Part shown: piece by piece, positions 8,426-17,947 of the stretch
How the letters are laid out: each line of letters opens with the position of its first letter
Position numbering within the stretch: position 1 is the first letter of the stretch
From: Bacillota bacterium
GTDB lineage: Bacteria; Bacillota; Bacilli; Bacillales_A; Planococcaceae
Assembly (NCBI GenBank): GCA_023405135.1
Contig: JAEXYZ010000042.1
Span: 3,443 to 67,442, forward strand
Length of the DNA: 64,000 nt
Direction of reading: 5' to 3'
Translations under genes and position numbers: made by a program
The notes under the pieces: generated by a model
Told to the model about the DNA's origin: nothing
The model's database searches: none
Seen by the model: only the letters and a program-made list of their open reading frames with translations

Positions 8426-9131
8426 ATGCCGTTGACTTTTGCTCATCCAACAGCAGTTTTGCCATTTTCAAGGAATAGTAAATACATAAATTTTTTAGCT
8501 TTGGTGTTAGGAAGTATGTCACCTGATTTTGAATATTTTTTACGAGGAAAGCCATCTGGTGAAATTGGTCATACATTGTTCGGTTTTGTAGTTTTTAATC
8601 TTCCAATTGTAGTAATTGTTTATTTAATTTATAAGACATACATATATAAAACATTATTTATCCATCTGCTATCTATTTTTCAGGATACTTATTCAACTAA
8701 AAAAAGTTCAACTAGATCGTTAAGAGTATTAGTATTTCTATATTCTGCATTATTTGGAATGCTAACCCACGTAGTTTGGGATTCTTTCACTCATTTGGAT
8801 GGTTTTATGGTAAGGAACTTATAATAAGGTTCATATTTTTAATTTTACGATCCCCATCTTTAAATTTCTTCAGCACAGTAGCACATTGATTGGACTTATT
8901 GCGATTTTAACGTATATGTATTTTCGAACAGCAAAGCATAGCAGTAATGTTAGCTGGACTACAAGCACAAGGGACAAATTGATGTATTGGGGTCAAATCG
9001 GTTTGTTAACAATACTTTTGTTTTGGGTATGGTATTTAATTAGTGAAGTATCCATCGAATCCTATGGCATAATTGTCGTACGAATAATCGATTCAGCTTT
9101 GATAAGTTTGTTAATTGTTTCAATACTTTAA
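8426..9131 (+). pseudogene. DUF4184-family membrane protein, frameshifted
   Basis: The first part (8426-8824) starts MPLTFAHPTAVLPF and contains GSMSPDFEYFLRG and THVVWDSFTHLDGF, which are typical of the DUF4184 membrane family (function unknown, about 240 residues). Its frame ends at 8824 just after DGFMVRNL. The rest of the family sequence continues in another frame from about 8820 (FNFTIPIFKFLQHSSTLIG, then two or three hydrophobic segments) to the stop at 9131. A single indel between about 8811 and 8822 explains both parts. A sequencing error would look the same. AAGGAG stands upstream of the start. Confidence 0.8.
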
Positions 9132-9530
9132 TAGCTTACTGATTTATCGCAAAAGAGAAAACGAATGAGTGGAATATATAGGTGAATTATTTATTGCTTG
9201 GGTGAAAATATATTATTGTGCTTGTTTGTTATGATAGTTTTTAGTAGTGATTTTAATAGAAAGGTGAATTACATTTGAAAGAACAGCAGGGTATACGTTT
9301 AATTTAACTTTTTCAACAAATACCACGCCATGCTATTAAATACTATCATAGTAAACTTAGCTCCATTCGTACCTTATTACATGACCTCCTTCAAAAATTG
9401 TGCTATTCCTTTCTTGAAAAATAACTGAAATTTAAATAATGATCGTCATAACCCGAGGTAAAGCATGACCACTACATTTGAATATGATAAAATTCCTTTA
9501 TAAATATTTACATTGTGAGTTGAGAAAAAG
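9132..9530. other. Intergenic stretch, no intact gene; possible decayed frame
   Basis: An AAAGGTGA followed by a TTG at 9275 opens a frame that meets TAA at 9305; the same frame then runs on for 38 codons (LFQQIPRHAIKYYHSK...) to 9421. This could be a remnant of a short gene with one nonsense mutation, but I do not recognise it. Nothing else supportable was seen before dinG. Confidence 0.3.
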
Positions 9531-12344
9531 ATGGAAAGTCAAAAATATGCCATTGTTGATATAGAAACAACGGGTCATTCGCAGGCTACAGGCGATCGAA
9601 TGATTCAAATAGCGATTGTCATTATGAAAGATTGGTGTATTGAGAAGACTTTTACATCATTCATTCATCCAGGGAAACCAATTCCTTTATTTATACAGGA
9701 TTTAACGAATATAACCGATGCCGACGTAAAAGACGCACTGCCCTTTGAAGAGCATGCAGATACTATATATGAATTATTGCAAGATGCGATTTTCGTAGCT
9801 CATAATACAGATTTCGATTTATCGTTTTTGCAAGCTGAATTTAAACGTGTTGGACTGCAAAAATGGATTGGGAAAAAGATTGATACAGTAGAGCTATCAA
9901 AAATTTTATTTCCGTATTCATTAAGCTATAAGCTAGGGGATTTAGCAGCGGATTTAAATATTCCATTAGCGAATGCGCACCGTGCTGACGATGATGCAAA
10001 AGCATGTGCATATCTATTAAAAAGATGTTGGGAAGAGCTATTAACTTTGCCAGTATCAACGTTAGAGCAGCTGCATAAAAAATCATTTCAATTAAAAACA
10101 AATTTATCCCAACTATTTTTTGAAGCGTTGCAAAAACGAAGAAACCAAGTGAATGATGATACAAATATCATTTATTACAAAAAAATTGCGTTAAAAAAGC
10201 AAGAAGCTAAAAAGCAAAGTGAACAAAAAAAACTTAGCTTTCCAATGACCAATGATGAAAAGATTTCACTGTTAAGCAAAAGCTTTCCTAATTTTGAAGA
10301 ACGTCCAGAACAGTTTCAAATGATGGATGCAATTTGGAAAAATTTAAATAATAAATCGGAAATTTTAATTGAAGCATCAACTGGAATTGGCAAAACAATT
10401 GGTTATTTAATTCCATCGATTATTTATGCGAAACAAAATAATCGAAAAGTATGCATTAGCACATATACTTCACATTTGCTTGAGCAATTATTATCGAGTG
10501 AAATTCCAAAGGCTGAAGCAATATTAGGTAATCAAATTAATGTAACACGCTTAAAAGGGAAGCAAAATTATATTGACATTGGCATTTTCGAGCAATTAAT
10601 GAAATTTAGAGATTGCTCGTATGATGAGACGTTAACAATTTTACAAGTGTTAGTGTGGCTAACGAAAACAGAAACGGGCGATTTATCTGAATTAAATGTA
10701 TCTGGTGGTGGGCAATTATTTATTGATAAAATTCGTAAAAGCCCTGAAAGTATACGAAATCAAAACGAATTTGATTATTATGAGCGAGCAATCGAGGAAA
10801 GTAAATATGCTGATTTAATCGTGACAAACCATTCAATGTTAATAGCTGATCTTGTACGTCACGAGCCAATTTTTAATCATATTGAAGGTTGGATTATTGA
10901 CGAAGCCCATCAATTTATTCAAGCTGCCGTTAACAGAGATGAATCGATCTTTTCCTTTACAAATTGGAAGTATTTGTTCGGACAAATTGGACTTTCTTCA
11001 GATAATCAATTGTTTTCAGCCTTTCAAAAAATTGCATTGAAAAAACAGCGTGTTCCATTATCATTCTTTCATCAATTGGAAAAGAATTTTATTCGATTGA
11101 GCGAATTATTTGATCAATCTATGCAAGAGATTATTATTTCCATGAAAGCATTTACTCGCAACACGAAGCGGGAAATAAAGCATACAGCTTTTTTATCAGA
11201 GCTATCACTAAATCAACATACATTAAGAGATGTTTTAGATGTCATGCAAAGTTGGATTGATTTAGCTGAGCAAACTGCGCTGCTATTTAAAAATGATATC
11301 GAGCAAATTGCACCTGAGCACCAATTAATATTAGAGCAATGGGAATATTGGGTGCGTGAATTTAAAGTGAAATTAGTGGAGTGGGAAGAAATTTTTCTTA
11401 AAGAAAATGAAGATTATTCAGCATGGATTGAGCTAGATCAACGAAATCTTCCTGGTAGTATTCGCGTTTTGAAAAAGCCGATTAATTTAACGACAACAAT
11501 TCAACAGCTATTTGATCCAATTCGAAATAAACACGCCATTATTTGGACGTCAGGAACATTAACAGTACCAAATAATGATCGTTTTATTGTAAATCAATTA
11601 GGGATTCATCCAGACGTGCCACTGCTTAAACTGCAAGCTCCTGCCCATTACTATAAAGGAGCAAAAGCGTATATTGTAAATGATATGCCTGATATCCAAA
11701 CCGTTTCACAATCTGATTATGTAGAATCAGTAGTGTTAGCAATTACAAGAATTGTACGGGCAACAGAAGGCCGCTGTTTTGTGTTGTTCACTTCACAGGA
11801 TATGTTAAGGAAAACAGTAGAGCTTATTCAGGAAAGCGAACTTTTACAGGATTATATGTTGTTCGCTCAAGGAATTACTGGTGGTAGTCGAATGCGCTTG
11901 TTAAAATCTTTCCAAAAGTTTAACCATTCCGTGTTATTAGGTACGAATAGTTTTTGGGAAGGTGTCGATGTTCCAGGAGAAGGGCTGTCATCTGTCATTA
12001 TTGTTCGTTTGCCATTTACCTCACCGGAAGAACCTACTTTTAAGGCAAAATCACAAATATTACAACAGCAAGGACGTAATGCCTTTACAGAACTTTCACT
12101 ACCAGAGGCAATTTTACGTTTTAAACAAGGGTTCGGTCGCCTCATCCGCTCTTCTCAAGATAAGGGCGTATTTATTGTGCTAGATCGTCGAATTGAAACG
12201 AAATCGTATGGAGTAGAATTTTTACGTGCATTACCGAAAATTTCTGTACAGAAACTACCCCTTCAAGATATGGTTTTAGAGATAGAAGATTGGTATAATA
12301 TGAAAGATGAGGAAAGAAAGCAGGTAGACAAAAATGAAATGTAA
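9531..12344 (+). CDS. dinG: ATP-dependent DinG-family nuclease/helicase with DnaQ-like exonuclease domain
   Basis: This 937-residue protein fuses an N-terminal DEDDh 3'-5' exonuclease domain (DIETTG at 10-15, HNTDFDLSFL near 93-102, HRADDDAKA near 150) to an XPD/DinG-type superfamily 2 helicase fold (Walker A STGIGKT near 283-289, IDEAHQF near 455, and the C-terminal GTNSFWEGVDVPGEG and GFGRLIRS motifs). Firmicute DinG proteins of this layout are known to lack the Fe-S cluster and act as nucleases; consistent with this, the place where the first cluster Cys would be reads KGKQNYIDIGIF, without Cys. It heads the conserved dinG-ypmB-aspB-asnS block. B. subtilis ypmA is absent between dinG and ypmB. 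Confidence 0.94.
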   Translation: MESQKYAIVDIETTGHSQATGDRMIQIAIVIMKDWCIEKTFTSFIHPGKPIPLFIQDLTNITDADVKDALPFEEHADTIYELLQDAIFVAHNTDFDLSFLQAEFKRVGLQKWIGKKIDTVELSKILFPYSLSYKLGDLAADLNIPLANAHRADDDAKACAYLLKRCWEELLTLPVSTLEQLHKKSFQLKTNLSQLFFEALQKRRNQVNDDTNIIYYKKIALKKQEAKKQSEQKKLSFPMTNDEKISLLSKSFPNFEERPEQFQMMDAIWKNLNNKSEILIEASTGIGKTIGYLIPSIIYAKQNNRKVCISTYTSHLLEQLLSSEIPKAEAILGNQINVTRLKGKQNYIDIGIFEQLMKFRDCSYDETLTILQVLVWLTKTETGDLSELNVSGGGQLFIDKIRKSPESIRNQNEFDYYERAIEESKYADLIVTNHSMLIADLVRHEPIFNHIEGWIIDEAHQFIQAAVNRDESIFSFTNWKYLFGQIGLSSDNQLFSAFQKIALKKQRVPLSFFHQLEKNFIRLSELFDQSMQEIIISMKAFTRNTKREIKHTAFLSELSLNQHTLRDVLDVMQSWIDLAEQTALLFKNDIEQIAPEHQLILEQWEYWVREFKVKLVEWEEIFLKENEDYSAWIELDQRNLPGSIRVLKKPINLTTTIQQLFDPIRNKHAIIWTSGTLTVPNNDRFIVNQLGIHPDVPLLKLQAPAHYYKGAKAYIVNDMPDIQTVSQSDYVESVVLAITRIVRATEGRCFVLFTSQDMLRKTVELIQESELLQDYMLFAQGITGGSRMRLLKSFQKFNHSVLLGTNSFWEGVDVPGEGLSSVIIVRLPFTSPEEPTFKAKSQILQQQGRNAFTELSLPEAILRFKQGFGRLIRSSQDKGVFIVLDRRIETKSYGVEFLRALPKISVQKLPLQDMVLEIEDWYNMKDEERKQVDKNEM

Positions 12345-12371
12345 TCAAGTTAAAACGATAAAGGTGATTCA

Positions 12372-12854
12372 ATGAAAAACTGGATAATTTTCATTTCCGT
12401 ATTTATTCTATCTTTGTCACTTGTTATTTCAATTCTCGTAATTTGGAAAGCCGATGCTCCATTTAATAAAATCGAGAAGCAAGCAGAAGATCTTGCATTA
12501 TCATCAGGAGCCGTTGCGGAAGTGTCGGAAAGCTACGTTTATAATGGTAATAAGCCGTACGTTACTGTGTTCGGAGTAGACGAAAACGGTAAGGAAAAGG
12601 CAATATTTGTTCCAATCAGTTTAGAAGAAAATTCGATTCAGGAAGTATTTTTGCAAGACGGCATTACAGATGAACAAGCTTTATCGGTTTTAAATCATGA
12701 AGAAGAAGTAAAAGAAATTCTCCATACAAAATTAGGCTTTGAAGAAGTGGGTCCAGTTTGGGAAATTACTTATAAAAACGGATCTGATAAATTGAATTAT
12801 GTCTATATTTTGTTTGAGGATGGACAATGGTGGAAGCGTATTTTGAACTTGTAG
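12372..12854 (+). CDS. ypmB: YpmB-like single-pass membrane protein (DUF5590)
   Basis: A 160-residue protein with one N-terminal membrane anchor (residues about 4-25, WIIFISVFILSLSLVISILV) and an extracellular domain like that of YpmB; the function is not established. Homologs hold the same place between dinG and aspB. The C-terminal half has the PepSY-like pattern EQALSVL...VWEITY...FEDGQWWK. AAGGTGAT precedes the ATG. The gene ends 15 bases before aspB and is probably cotranscribed with it. Confidence 0.85.
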   Translation: MKNWIIFISVFILSLSLVISILVIWKADAPFNKIEKQAEDLALSSGAVAEVSESYVYNGNKPYVTVFGVDENGKEKAIFVPISLEENSIQEVFLQDGITDEQALSVLNHEEEVKEILHTKLGFEEVGPVWEITYKNGSDKLNYVYILFEDGQWWKRILNL

Positions 12855-12869
12855 AGGAGTAGATTATTG

Positions 12870-14063
12870 ATGAAAGAAATATTGGCAAATCGTGTAAAAA
12901 GTTTAACACCATCTTTAACACTAGCTATTACTGCAAAGGCAAAAGAATTAAAAGCACAAGGAATCGACGTAATCGGATTAGGTGCAGGTGAACCAGATTT
13001 TAATACGCCTCAAAATATCCTTGATGCAGCTGCAAAATCAATGACAGAAGGTTTTACAAAATATACACCAGCTGGAGGTCTACCAGCATTAAAACAAGCA
13101 ATTATCGATAAATTATCTCGTGATAATAACTTATCATACAAACCGAATGAAATTATTGTTGGTGCAGGAGCTAAACATGTTCTTTATACGCTATTTCAAG
13201 TGATTTTAAATGAGGGCGATGAAGTAATCATCCCAATTCCATATTGGGTTTCTTATCCTGAGCAAGTAAAATTAGCAGGCGGTGTACCAGTTTACGTTGA
13301 AAGTACAAGTGAACAAAATTTCAAAATTACAGCAGCACAATTACGCAATGCGATTACTGACAAAACAAAAGCTGTTATTATTAACTCACCAAGTAACCCA
13401 TCAGGAATGGTTTATAATCGAGAAGAACTAGCAGAATTAGCTGAAGTTGCAGTTGAAAAAGATATTCTAATCGTATCAGATGAAATTTATGAAAAGCTTT
13501 TATACAATGGACTAGAACATTTCTCAATTGCACAGCTTTCTGAAGATGTAAAGGCACGCACAATTGTTGTAAATGGTGTAGCAAAATCTCATTCAATGAC
13601 TGGATGGCGTATTGGTTATGCAGCTGGTGATGCAGAAATTATTAATTCGATGACGGATTTAGCATCTCACTCAACTTCAAATCCTACAACGACTTCTCAA
13701 TATGCAGCAATTGAAGCATATAATGGTCCACAGGATTCAGTTGAAGAGATGAGACTTGCTTTTGAATCTCGTTTAGAAGTAATCTATCCTAAATTAAATG
13801 CGATTCCAGGATTTAAAGTATTGAAACCACAAGGCGCATTCTATTTACTTCCAGATGTATCTGAGGCTGCTTATAAAACAGGCTTTGACTCAGTAGATGA
13901 TTTTGTAAATGCTTTATTAACAGAAGCTAATGTTGCGGTCGTACCCGGTTCAGGTTTTGGTGTACGATCAACGATTCGTCTAAGCTATGCAACATCTTTA
14001 GAATTGCTTGAAGAAGCAGTGAGACGAATGGACAACTATGTAAAATCAAAATGGCAAGACTAA
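12870..14063 (+). CDS. aspB: Aspartate aminotransferase (class I, AspB type)
   Basis: A fold-type I PLP aminotransferase that interconverts aspartate/2-oxoglutarate and oxaloacetate/glutamate. The PLP lysine lies in VAKSHSMTGWRIGYAAG (K about 238); LGAGEPDFNTP (33-43), the NSPSNPSG motif (about 172-179) and the C-terminal Arg-containing segment (GVRSTIRLSYA) are intact. I chose the ATG at 12870; a TTG one codon upstream also fits the AGAGGAG at 12853-12859. About 397 residues. The product supplies aspartate, the precursor used by the next gene's pathway (asparagine/Asn-tRNA). Confidence 0.95.
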   Translation: MKEILANRVKSLTPSLTLAITAKAKELKAQGIDVIGLGAGEPDFNTPQNILDAAAKSMTEGFTKYTPAGGLPALKQAIIDKLSRDNNLSYKPNEIIVGAGAKHVLYTLFQVILNEGDEVIIPIPYWVSYPEQVKLAGGVPVYVESTSEQNFKITAAQLRNAITDKTKAVIINSPSNPSGMVYNREELAELAEVAVEKDILIVSDEIYEKLLYNGLEHFSIAQLSEDVKARTIVVNGVAKSHSMTGWRIGYAAGDAEIINSMTDLASHSTSNPTTTSQYAAIEAYNGPQDSVEEMRLAFESRLEVIYPKLNAIPGFKVLKPQGAFYLLPDVSEAAYKTGFDSVDDFVNALLTEANVAVVPGSGFGVRSTIRLSYATSLELLEEAVRRMDNYVKSKWQD

Positions 14064-14077
14064 TTTTTTAAAACAAT

Positions 14078-14113
14078 AGCTTGTAAATAAGTTACTTAAC
14101 TTGTTTACAAGCT
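14078..14113. other. Long perfect hairpin in aspB-asnS gap
   Basis: AGCTTGTAAATAAGTT (14078-14093) pairs over 16 positions (one G-U) with AACTTGTTTACAAGCT (14098-14113), loop ACTT. On the plus strand no T-run follows, so it is not a typical terminator; it may slow or process the transcript between aspB and asnS, or be an operator. No T-box features are seen before asnS. Confidence 0.6.
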
Positions 14114-14144
14114 GCTACAATTAGTTCTTTGTTGGAGGAACAAT

Positions 14145-15440
14145 ATGAAAAAAATAATGATTCAAGATATGCCCGAGTATATTGGCGAAACTGTAAAATT
14201 AGGTGTTTGGTTAGCAAACAAACGTTCAAGTGGAAAAATTGCCTTCTTACAATTACGTGACGGCTCTGGCTTTGTTCAAGGAGTAATTGTAAAAGAAGAA
14301 GTTGGAGAAGAATTATTTGCAACTGCAAAAGGTTTAACTCAAGAAACATCCATGTACATTACAGGTGTTGTAAAAGAAGATACTCGTTCAAGCTTTGGCT
14401 GTGAACTTGCTATTACGAATATTGAAGTAATTCATGCAGCAGTGGATTATCCGATTACACCAAAAGAGCATGGTGTAGAATTTTTAATGGATAACCGTCA
14501 TCTTTGGTTGCGTTCACGTAAACAGCATGCAATTATGAAAATTCGAAACGAAATTATTCGTGCAACATATGAATTTTTCAACAATAACGGTTTTGTTAAA
14601 ATTGACCCACCTATCTTAACAGGTTCGGCTCCAGAAGGAACTTCAGAACTTTTCCATACAAAGTATTTTGACGAAGATGCGTATCTTTCACAATCAGGAC
14701 AACTTTATATGGAAGCAGCAGCAATGGCTTTAGGAAAAGTATTTTCTTTCGGTCCTACATTCCGTGCAGAAAAATCAAAAACTCGACGCCACTTAATTGA
14801 ATTTTGGATGATCGAGCCAGAAATGGCCTTTGTAGAATTCGAAGAAAATTTAGAAGTACAAGAACAATATGTTTCATATATCGTTCAATCTGTGTTAAAA
14901 AATTGCAAAATCGAATTAGAACGTCTTGGCCGAGATACATCAAAATTAGAAAATATTCAAGCGCCATTCCCTCGTATTTCGTATGATGATGCAATTAAGT
15001 TTTTACACGAAAAAGGATTCAATGACATCGAATGGGGTGACGATTTTGGTGCACCACATGAAACAGCGATTGCTGAAAGCTTTGATAAACCTGTATTTAT
15101 TACATGTTATCCAGTTGGCATTAAGCCGTTTTATATGCAGCCACATCCAGAACGTGAAGATGTCGTTTTATGTGCGGACTTAATTGCTCCAGAAGGCTAC
15201 GGAGAAATTATTGGAGGCTCTGAGCGTATTCATGATTTTGATTTATTAAAACAACGACTAGCAGAGCATAACTTAGATGAGGAAGCATATGCTTGGTATT
15301 TAGATTTACGTAAGCAGGGATCTGTTCCTCACTCTGGATTCGGCTTAGGATTAGAACGTACAGTAGCATGGATTAGTGGTGCAGAACACGTTCGTGAATG
15401 TATCCCATTCCCAAGATTGTTAAATAGACTTTATCCATAA
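14145..15440 (+). CDS. asnS: Asparagine-tRNA ligase
   Basis: A 431-residue class IIb aminoacyl-tRNA synthetase charging tRNA-Asn. The N-terminal OB-fold anticodon-binding domain occupies about residues 1-105; class II motif 2 (FGPTFRAEKSKTRRHLIEFWM) begins near residue 202, and motif 3 (GFGLGLERTVAW) near 399. The length and the AsnRS-type (not AspRS) context after aspB agree with B. subtilis. GTTGGAGGAA gives a good ribosome site. Confidence 0.95.
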   Translation: MKKIMIQDMPEYIGETVKLGVWLANKRSSGKIAFLQLRDGSGFVQGVIVKEEVGEELFATAKGLTQETSMYITGVVKEDTRSSFGCELAITNIEVIHAAVDYPITPKEHGVEFLMDNRHLWLRSRKQHAIMKIRNEIIRATYEFFNNNGFVKIDPPILTGSAPEGTSELFHTKYFDEDAYLSQSGQLYMEAAAMALGKVFSFGPTFRAEKSKTRRHLIEFWMIEPEMAFVEFEENLEVQEQYVSYIVQSVLKNCKIELERLGRDTSKLENIQAPFPRISYDDAIKFLHEKGFNDIEWGDDFGAPHETAIAESFDKPVFITCYPVGIKPFYMQPHPEREDVVLCADLIAPEGYGEIIGGSERIHDFDLLKQRLAEHNLDEEAYAWYLDLRKQGSVPHSGFGLGLERTVAWISGAEHVRECIPFPRLLNRLYP

Positions 15441-15445
15441 GAAGA

Positions 15446-15527
15446 AAAAGCGGAAGCGCGCTGCGGAGGGCCCATATCGAAAGCAATTTCCAGCTTGACT
15501 GAGAGCTGACCGCTGCAGCTAGACATT
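15446..15527. repeat. GC-rich intergenic element beginning AAAAAGCGGAAGCGC
   Basis: This stretch is clearly more GC-rich than its surroundings and starts with AAAAAGCGGAAGCGC. The same AAAGCGGAAGCGC string occurs in the opposite direction in the element at 22378-22531, and a related AAGAAAAGCG string flanks the one at 33085-33200. It has internal pairing (CAGCT...AGCTG). I take it as a copy or fragment of an interspersed repeat. Confidence 0.45.
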
Positions 15528-15558
15528 TCAAATAGTTTTAATACGTACTTATTACGAA

Positions 15559-15590
15559 AAAGCGTCCGTTCACAACGGGCGCTTTCCTTT
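15559..15590 (+). terminator. Intrinsic terminator after asnS
   Basis: AAAGCGTCCGTT (15559-15570) pairs with AACGGGCGCTTT (15574-15585), loop CAC, followed by CCTTT. It separates asnS from dnaD. Confidence 0.75.
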
Positions 15591-15643
15591 AGAGATTTAA
15601 TAAAACACATCAAGATTCGTTTTAGAAAGAAGGGAGTCTTAAC

Positions 15644-16363
15644 ATGAATGAAAAAAATAAACGACTCCAATTGTGGATAGAGCAGGGGAATGTATCGATT
15701 CCTCAGCTTTTTTTTCAACATTATAAGAAGTTAAATATACAAGATGATGAAGCACTACTATTGTTACATTTATTAGCGTTTCTTTCAGAAAGAAATGATT
15801 TTCCAACACCTAATGATCTCGCACAAAGACTACATTTTAACGAAAATGATATTACATTGAAGCTACAACGTCTAATGCAAAAAGGATTGTTAGAGATTAC
15901 TCAAGGTGTCGATGTTCATGGTAAGCTGTATGAAAAATACTCTATTTTTCCGCTTTGGGAAAGAATAATGGATTTCATTGAAACTTCAACAATCAATGAG
16001 GAACTACAAGCTCAAAAAAATGAAGAAGGTGAAATCTTTAATCTTTTCGAACAGGAATTTGGACGACTTCTTTCACCAATGGAAATAGAAACGATTTCAA
16101 TGTGGCTAGATACAGATCATCATTCACCAACTATTATTAAAGCTGCTTTGAAAGAGGCTGTTTTAGCAGGGAAAATTTCTTTCCGATATATCGACCGTAT
16201 TTTATTTGAATGGAAAAAGAAAAACATCACATCGATTAAACAAGTGGAAAAGCACACAGAGCAGTTTTACAATAAAACAACTTCCGTTCAACCTCGTGGG
16301 AAACCAACAACTGAAAATACACATAAAGTTTCATTTTATAACTGGCTAGAAGAAAGGGAATAG
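15644..16363 (+). CDS. dnaD: DNA replication initiation / restart protein DnaD
   Basis: DnaD acts with DnaA, DnaB and DnaI to load helicase at oriC and in restart in Bacilli. The 239-residue product has the winged-helix DDBH1 domain (residues about 15-95, with LPTPNDLAQRL-like helix) and the DDBH2 domain near 130-200 (FEQEFGRLLSPMEIETI), ending in YIDRILFEWKKKNI, the YxxxIxxxW DNA-binding motif. An AGAAGGGAGT precedes the ATG. It begins the dnaD-nth-ypoC unit. Confidence 0.93.
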   Translation: MNEKNKRLQLWIEQGNVSIPQLFFQHYKKLNIQDDEALLLLHLLAFLSERNDFPTPNDLAQRLHFNENDITLKLQRLMQKGLLEITQGVDVHGKLYEKYSIFPLWERIMDFIETSTINEELQAQKNEEGEIFNLFEQEFGRLLSPMEIETISMWLDTDHHSPTIIKAALKEAVLAGKISFRYIDRILFEWKKKNITSIKQVEKHTEQFYNKTTSVQPRGKPTTENTHKVSFYNWLEERE

Positions 16364-16374
16364 GGGGTTTTACA

Positions 16375-17049
16375 GTGCTTACAAAAAAACAGTGGGAACA
16401 TTGCTTAGAAGAAATGGATCGAATGTTTCCAGATGCACATTGTGAACTCGTCCATGACAACCCATTTGAGTTAACAATCGCAACATTATTATCAGCACAA
16501 TGTACCGATGCACTTGTCAATAAAGTAACGAAAAATTTATTTCAAAAGTATAAAACACCAGAGGATTATTTAGCAGTTCCTTTAGAAGAATTGCAGAATG
16601 ATATACGTTCCATCGGTTTATATCGAAATAAAGCAAAAAATATTCAAGCTTTATGTGAAAAATTAATTCATGATTTTCATGGTGAAATTCCACAAAGTCG
16701 TGAGCAGTTAGTTACTCTTCCAGGAGTAGGTCGTAAAACTGCTAATGTCGTTTTATCTGTTGCCTTCGATATACCTGCATTAGCTGTAGATACTCATGTA
16801 GAACGGGTGACAAAACGACTTGGTTTATGTCGTTTAAAAGATTCTGTGTTAGAAGTAGAAGAAACGATTATGAAAAAAACACCGAAAGAGAAATGGTCAA
16901 AAACACATCATCAATTAATCTTTTTCGGACGTTATCATTGCAAGGCTCAAAATCCTCAATGTCATGTTTGTCCTTTATTAGATGATTGTAGAGAAGGGCA
17001 AAAGCGCATGAAAAAGGGGTTGGTGAAAATTGATAAAGGCGAAAAATGA
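16375..17049 (+). CDS. nth: Endonuclease III (DNA glycosylase/AP lyase)
   Basis: Nth excises oxidised pyrimidines and nicks AP sites. The helix-hairpin-helix LPGVGRKTANVV with the catalytic Lys (about 118), the Asp of VDTHVERV (about 138) and the Fe-S loop with four Cys (C-x6-C-x2-C-x5-C, CKAQNPQCHVCPLLDDC near 191-207) are all present. The start is GTG at 16375, with TAGGGGG 8 bases upstream; there is no ATG in a suitable place. It overlaps ypoC by 20 bases. Confidence 0.95.
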   Translation: MLTKKQWEHCLEEMDRMFPDAHCELVHDNPFELTIATLLSAQCTDALVNKVTKNLFQKYKTPEDYLAVPLEELQNDIRSIGLYRNKAKNIQALCEKLIHDFHGEIPQSREQLVTLPGVGRKTANVVLSVAFDIPALAVDTHVERVTKRLGLCRLKDSVLEVEETIMKKTPKEKWSKTHHQLIFFGRYHCKAQNPQCHVCPLLDDCREGQKRMKKGLVKIDKGEK

Positions 17050-17383
17050 AGCGATACAAAAAGAAAAAGTTGAGCCTTATTTTGAGCAATGGAGTCAATT
17101 GAGCGAGCAAATTCATCATGCTCACGATCAACGAAGTGGCGAAGCTAAAAACTTAATGGAAAAAGGAATCGCTTTATTTGAACAATGCATTATCGACTGT
17201 TCTGAGGTAGAAGATCAATCAATAAAGGAAAGTGGACAGTATGAAGTAATGCCGATTAATGGCATGGAAAGATTATTATTTATTAAAGCAAGACCAGGGC
17301 AATATGCTTGCTATCGCCAATTGGATGAATTGTTTAAAGAGCTGAAAAAGCGTCTTGCTCGATTAAGAATTAAATCAAAGTAA
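17030..17383 (+). CDS. ypoC: YpoC-like conserved protein
   Basis: A 117-residue, charged, probably helical cytoplasmic protein with no catalytic motif I can name. Its place after nth and its size match ypoC of B. subtilis, whose function is unknown. The central segment GMERLLFIKARPGQYACYRQLDELF is the most conserved-looking part. Start is a TTG at 17030 within nth, after GGGGTTGGTG. A terminator follows. Confidence 0.75.
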   Translation: MIKAKNEAIQKEKVEPYFEQWSQLSEQIHHAHDQRSGEAKNLMEKGIALFEQCIIDCSEVEDQSIKESGQYEVMPINGMERLLFIKARPGQYACYRQLDELFKELKKRLARLRIKSK

Positions 17384-17422
17384 TAGCAGCTGTCTCATAA
17401 ATGGGGCAGCTGCTATTCTTTT
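17382..17422 (+). terminator. Intrinsic terminator after ypoC
   Basis: AATAGCAGCTGTC (17382-17394) pairs with GGCAGCTGCTATT (17405-17417), then CTTTTTAT. Confidence 0.88.
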
Positions 17423-17628
17423 TATAAAGAAATAGTGAAAAACGTGTAAAAAATCAAACTCAAAACTCAAATAAACAAAAACTTTAAAAATTGCATCATT
17501 AAAATAAAAAAAGTGTAACTCAGAATAAACTCTGGATGGACTAACCTAATTTTATAAGACAACATAAAACACCTTCGAATAGGGCATATTGGAAAATATG
17601 TACAAAAATTATTCGGAGGTGTTTTTGG

Positions 17629-17945
17629 GTGGGCAAAAATGATATACATCGGAAATTAAGTGGGCAGTAGTAAAGGAAAAATTAAGTGGTAAGTTAACAA
17701 CGAAACAAATCATGGAGAAGTATGATATTAAAAATAAATCACAAGTTGAGACATGGATGCGTTGGTATAAGAATAATGAGATTTATCGTTTTGATCAACC
17801 CATTGAGAAGCAATATACTTATGGACACGGACCAGAAGGACAATCGGCAGCTGATAAAATAAACCGTCAAATGATGCACCTAGAAATGGAGAACGAAATC
17901 TTAAAAAAGTTTATGGCAATCGCAAAGGAGTTGAACGTAAAGTAG
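17629..17945 (+). pseudogene. IS3-family OrfA (helix-turn-helix), frameshifted at its start
   Basis: A GTG at 17629 with GGAGGTG upstream starts MGKN, but the conserved continuation YTSEIKWAVVKEKLSG is in another frame from 17643, so one base is missing near 17641. The remaining frame to 17945 holds the OrfA helix-turn-helix (TKQIMEKYDIKNKSQVETWM) and a leucine-zipper-like tail. An internal ATG at 17712 could give a 77-residue fragment without the first helices. AAAAAAG at 17903-17909 is a good -1 slippery site; slipping there joins OrfA to OrfB without a stop, the usual way of making IS3 transposase. Confidence 0.75.
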
Positions 17946-17947
17946 TA

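Noticed and set aside
8103..8435. 110-codon plus-strand frame between panD and the DUF4184 gene
   Set aside because: It begins inside a terminator stem, has no ribosome site, and its composition (Phe/Ile/Asn-rich without pattern) is that of AT-rich non-coding DNA.
9275..9421. Selenocysteine- or readthrough-type gene upstream of dinG
   Set aside because: One TAA in an otherwise open 48-codon frame is not enough; no family match, so only a possible remnant was noted.
14064..14144. T-box leader upstream of asnS
   Set aside because: The gap is only 81 bases and lacks the T-box sequence (UGGNACCGCG type) and a specifier loop; only a simple hairpin is present.
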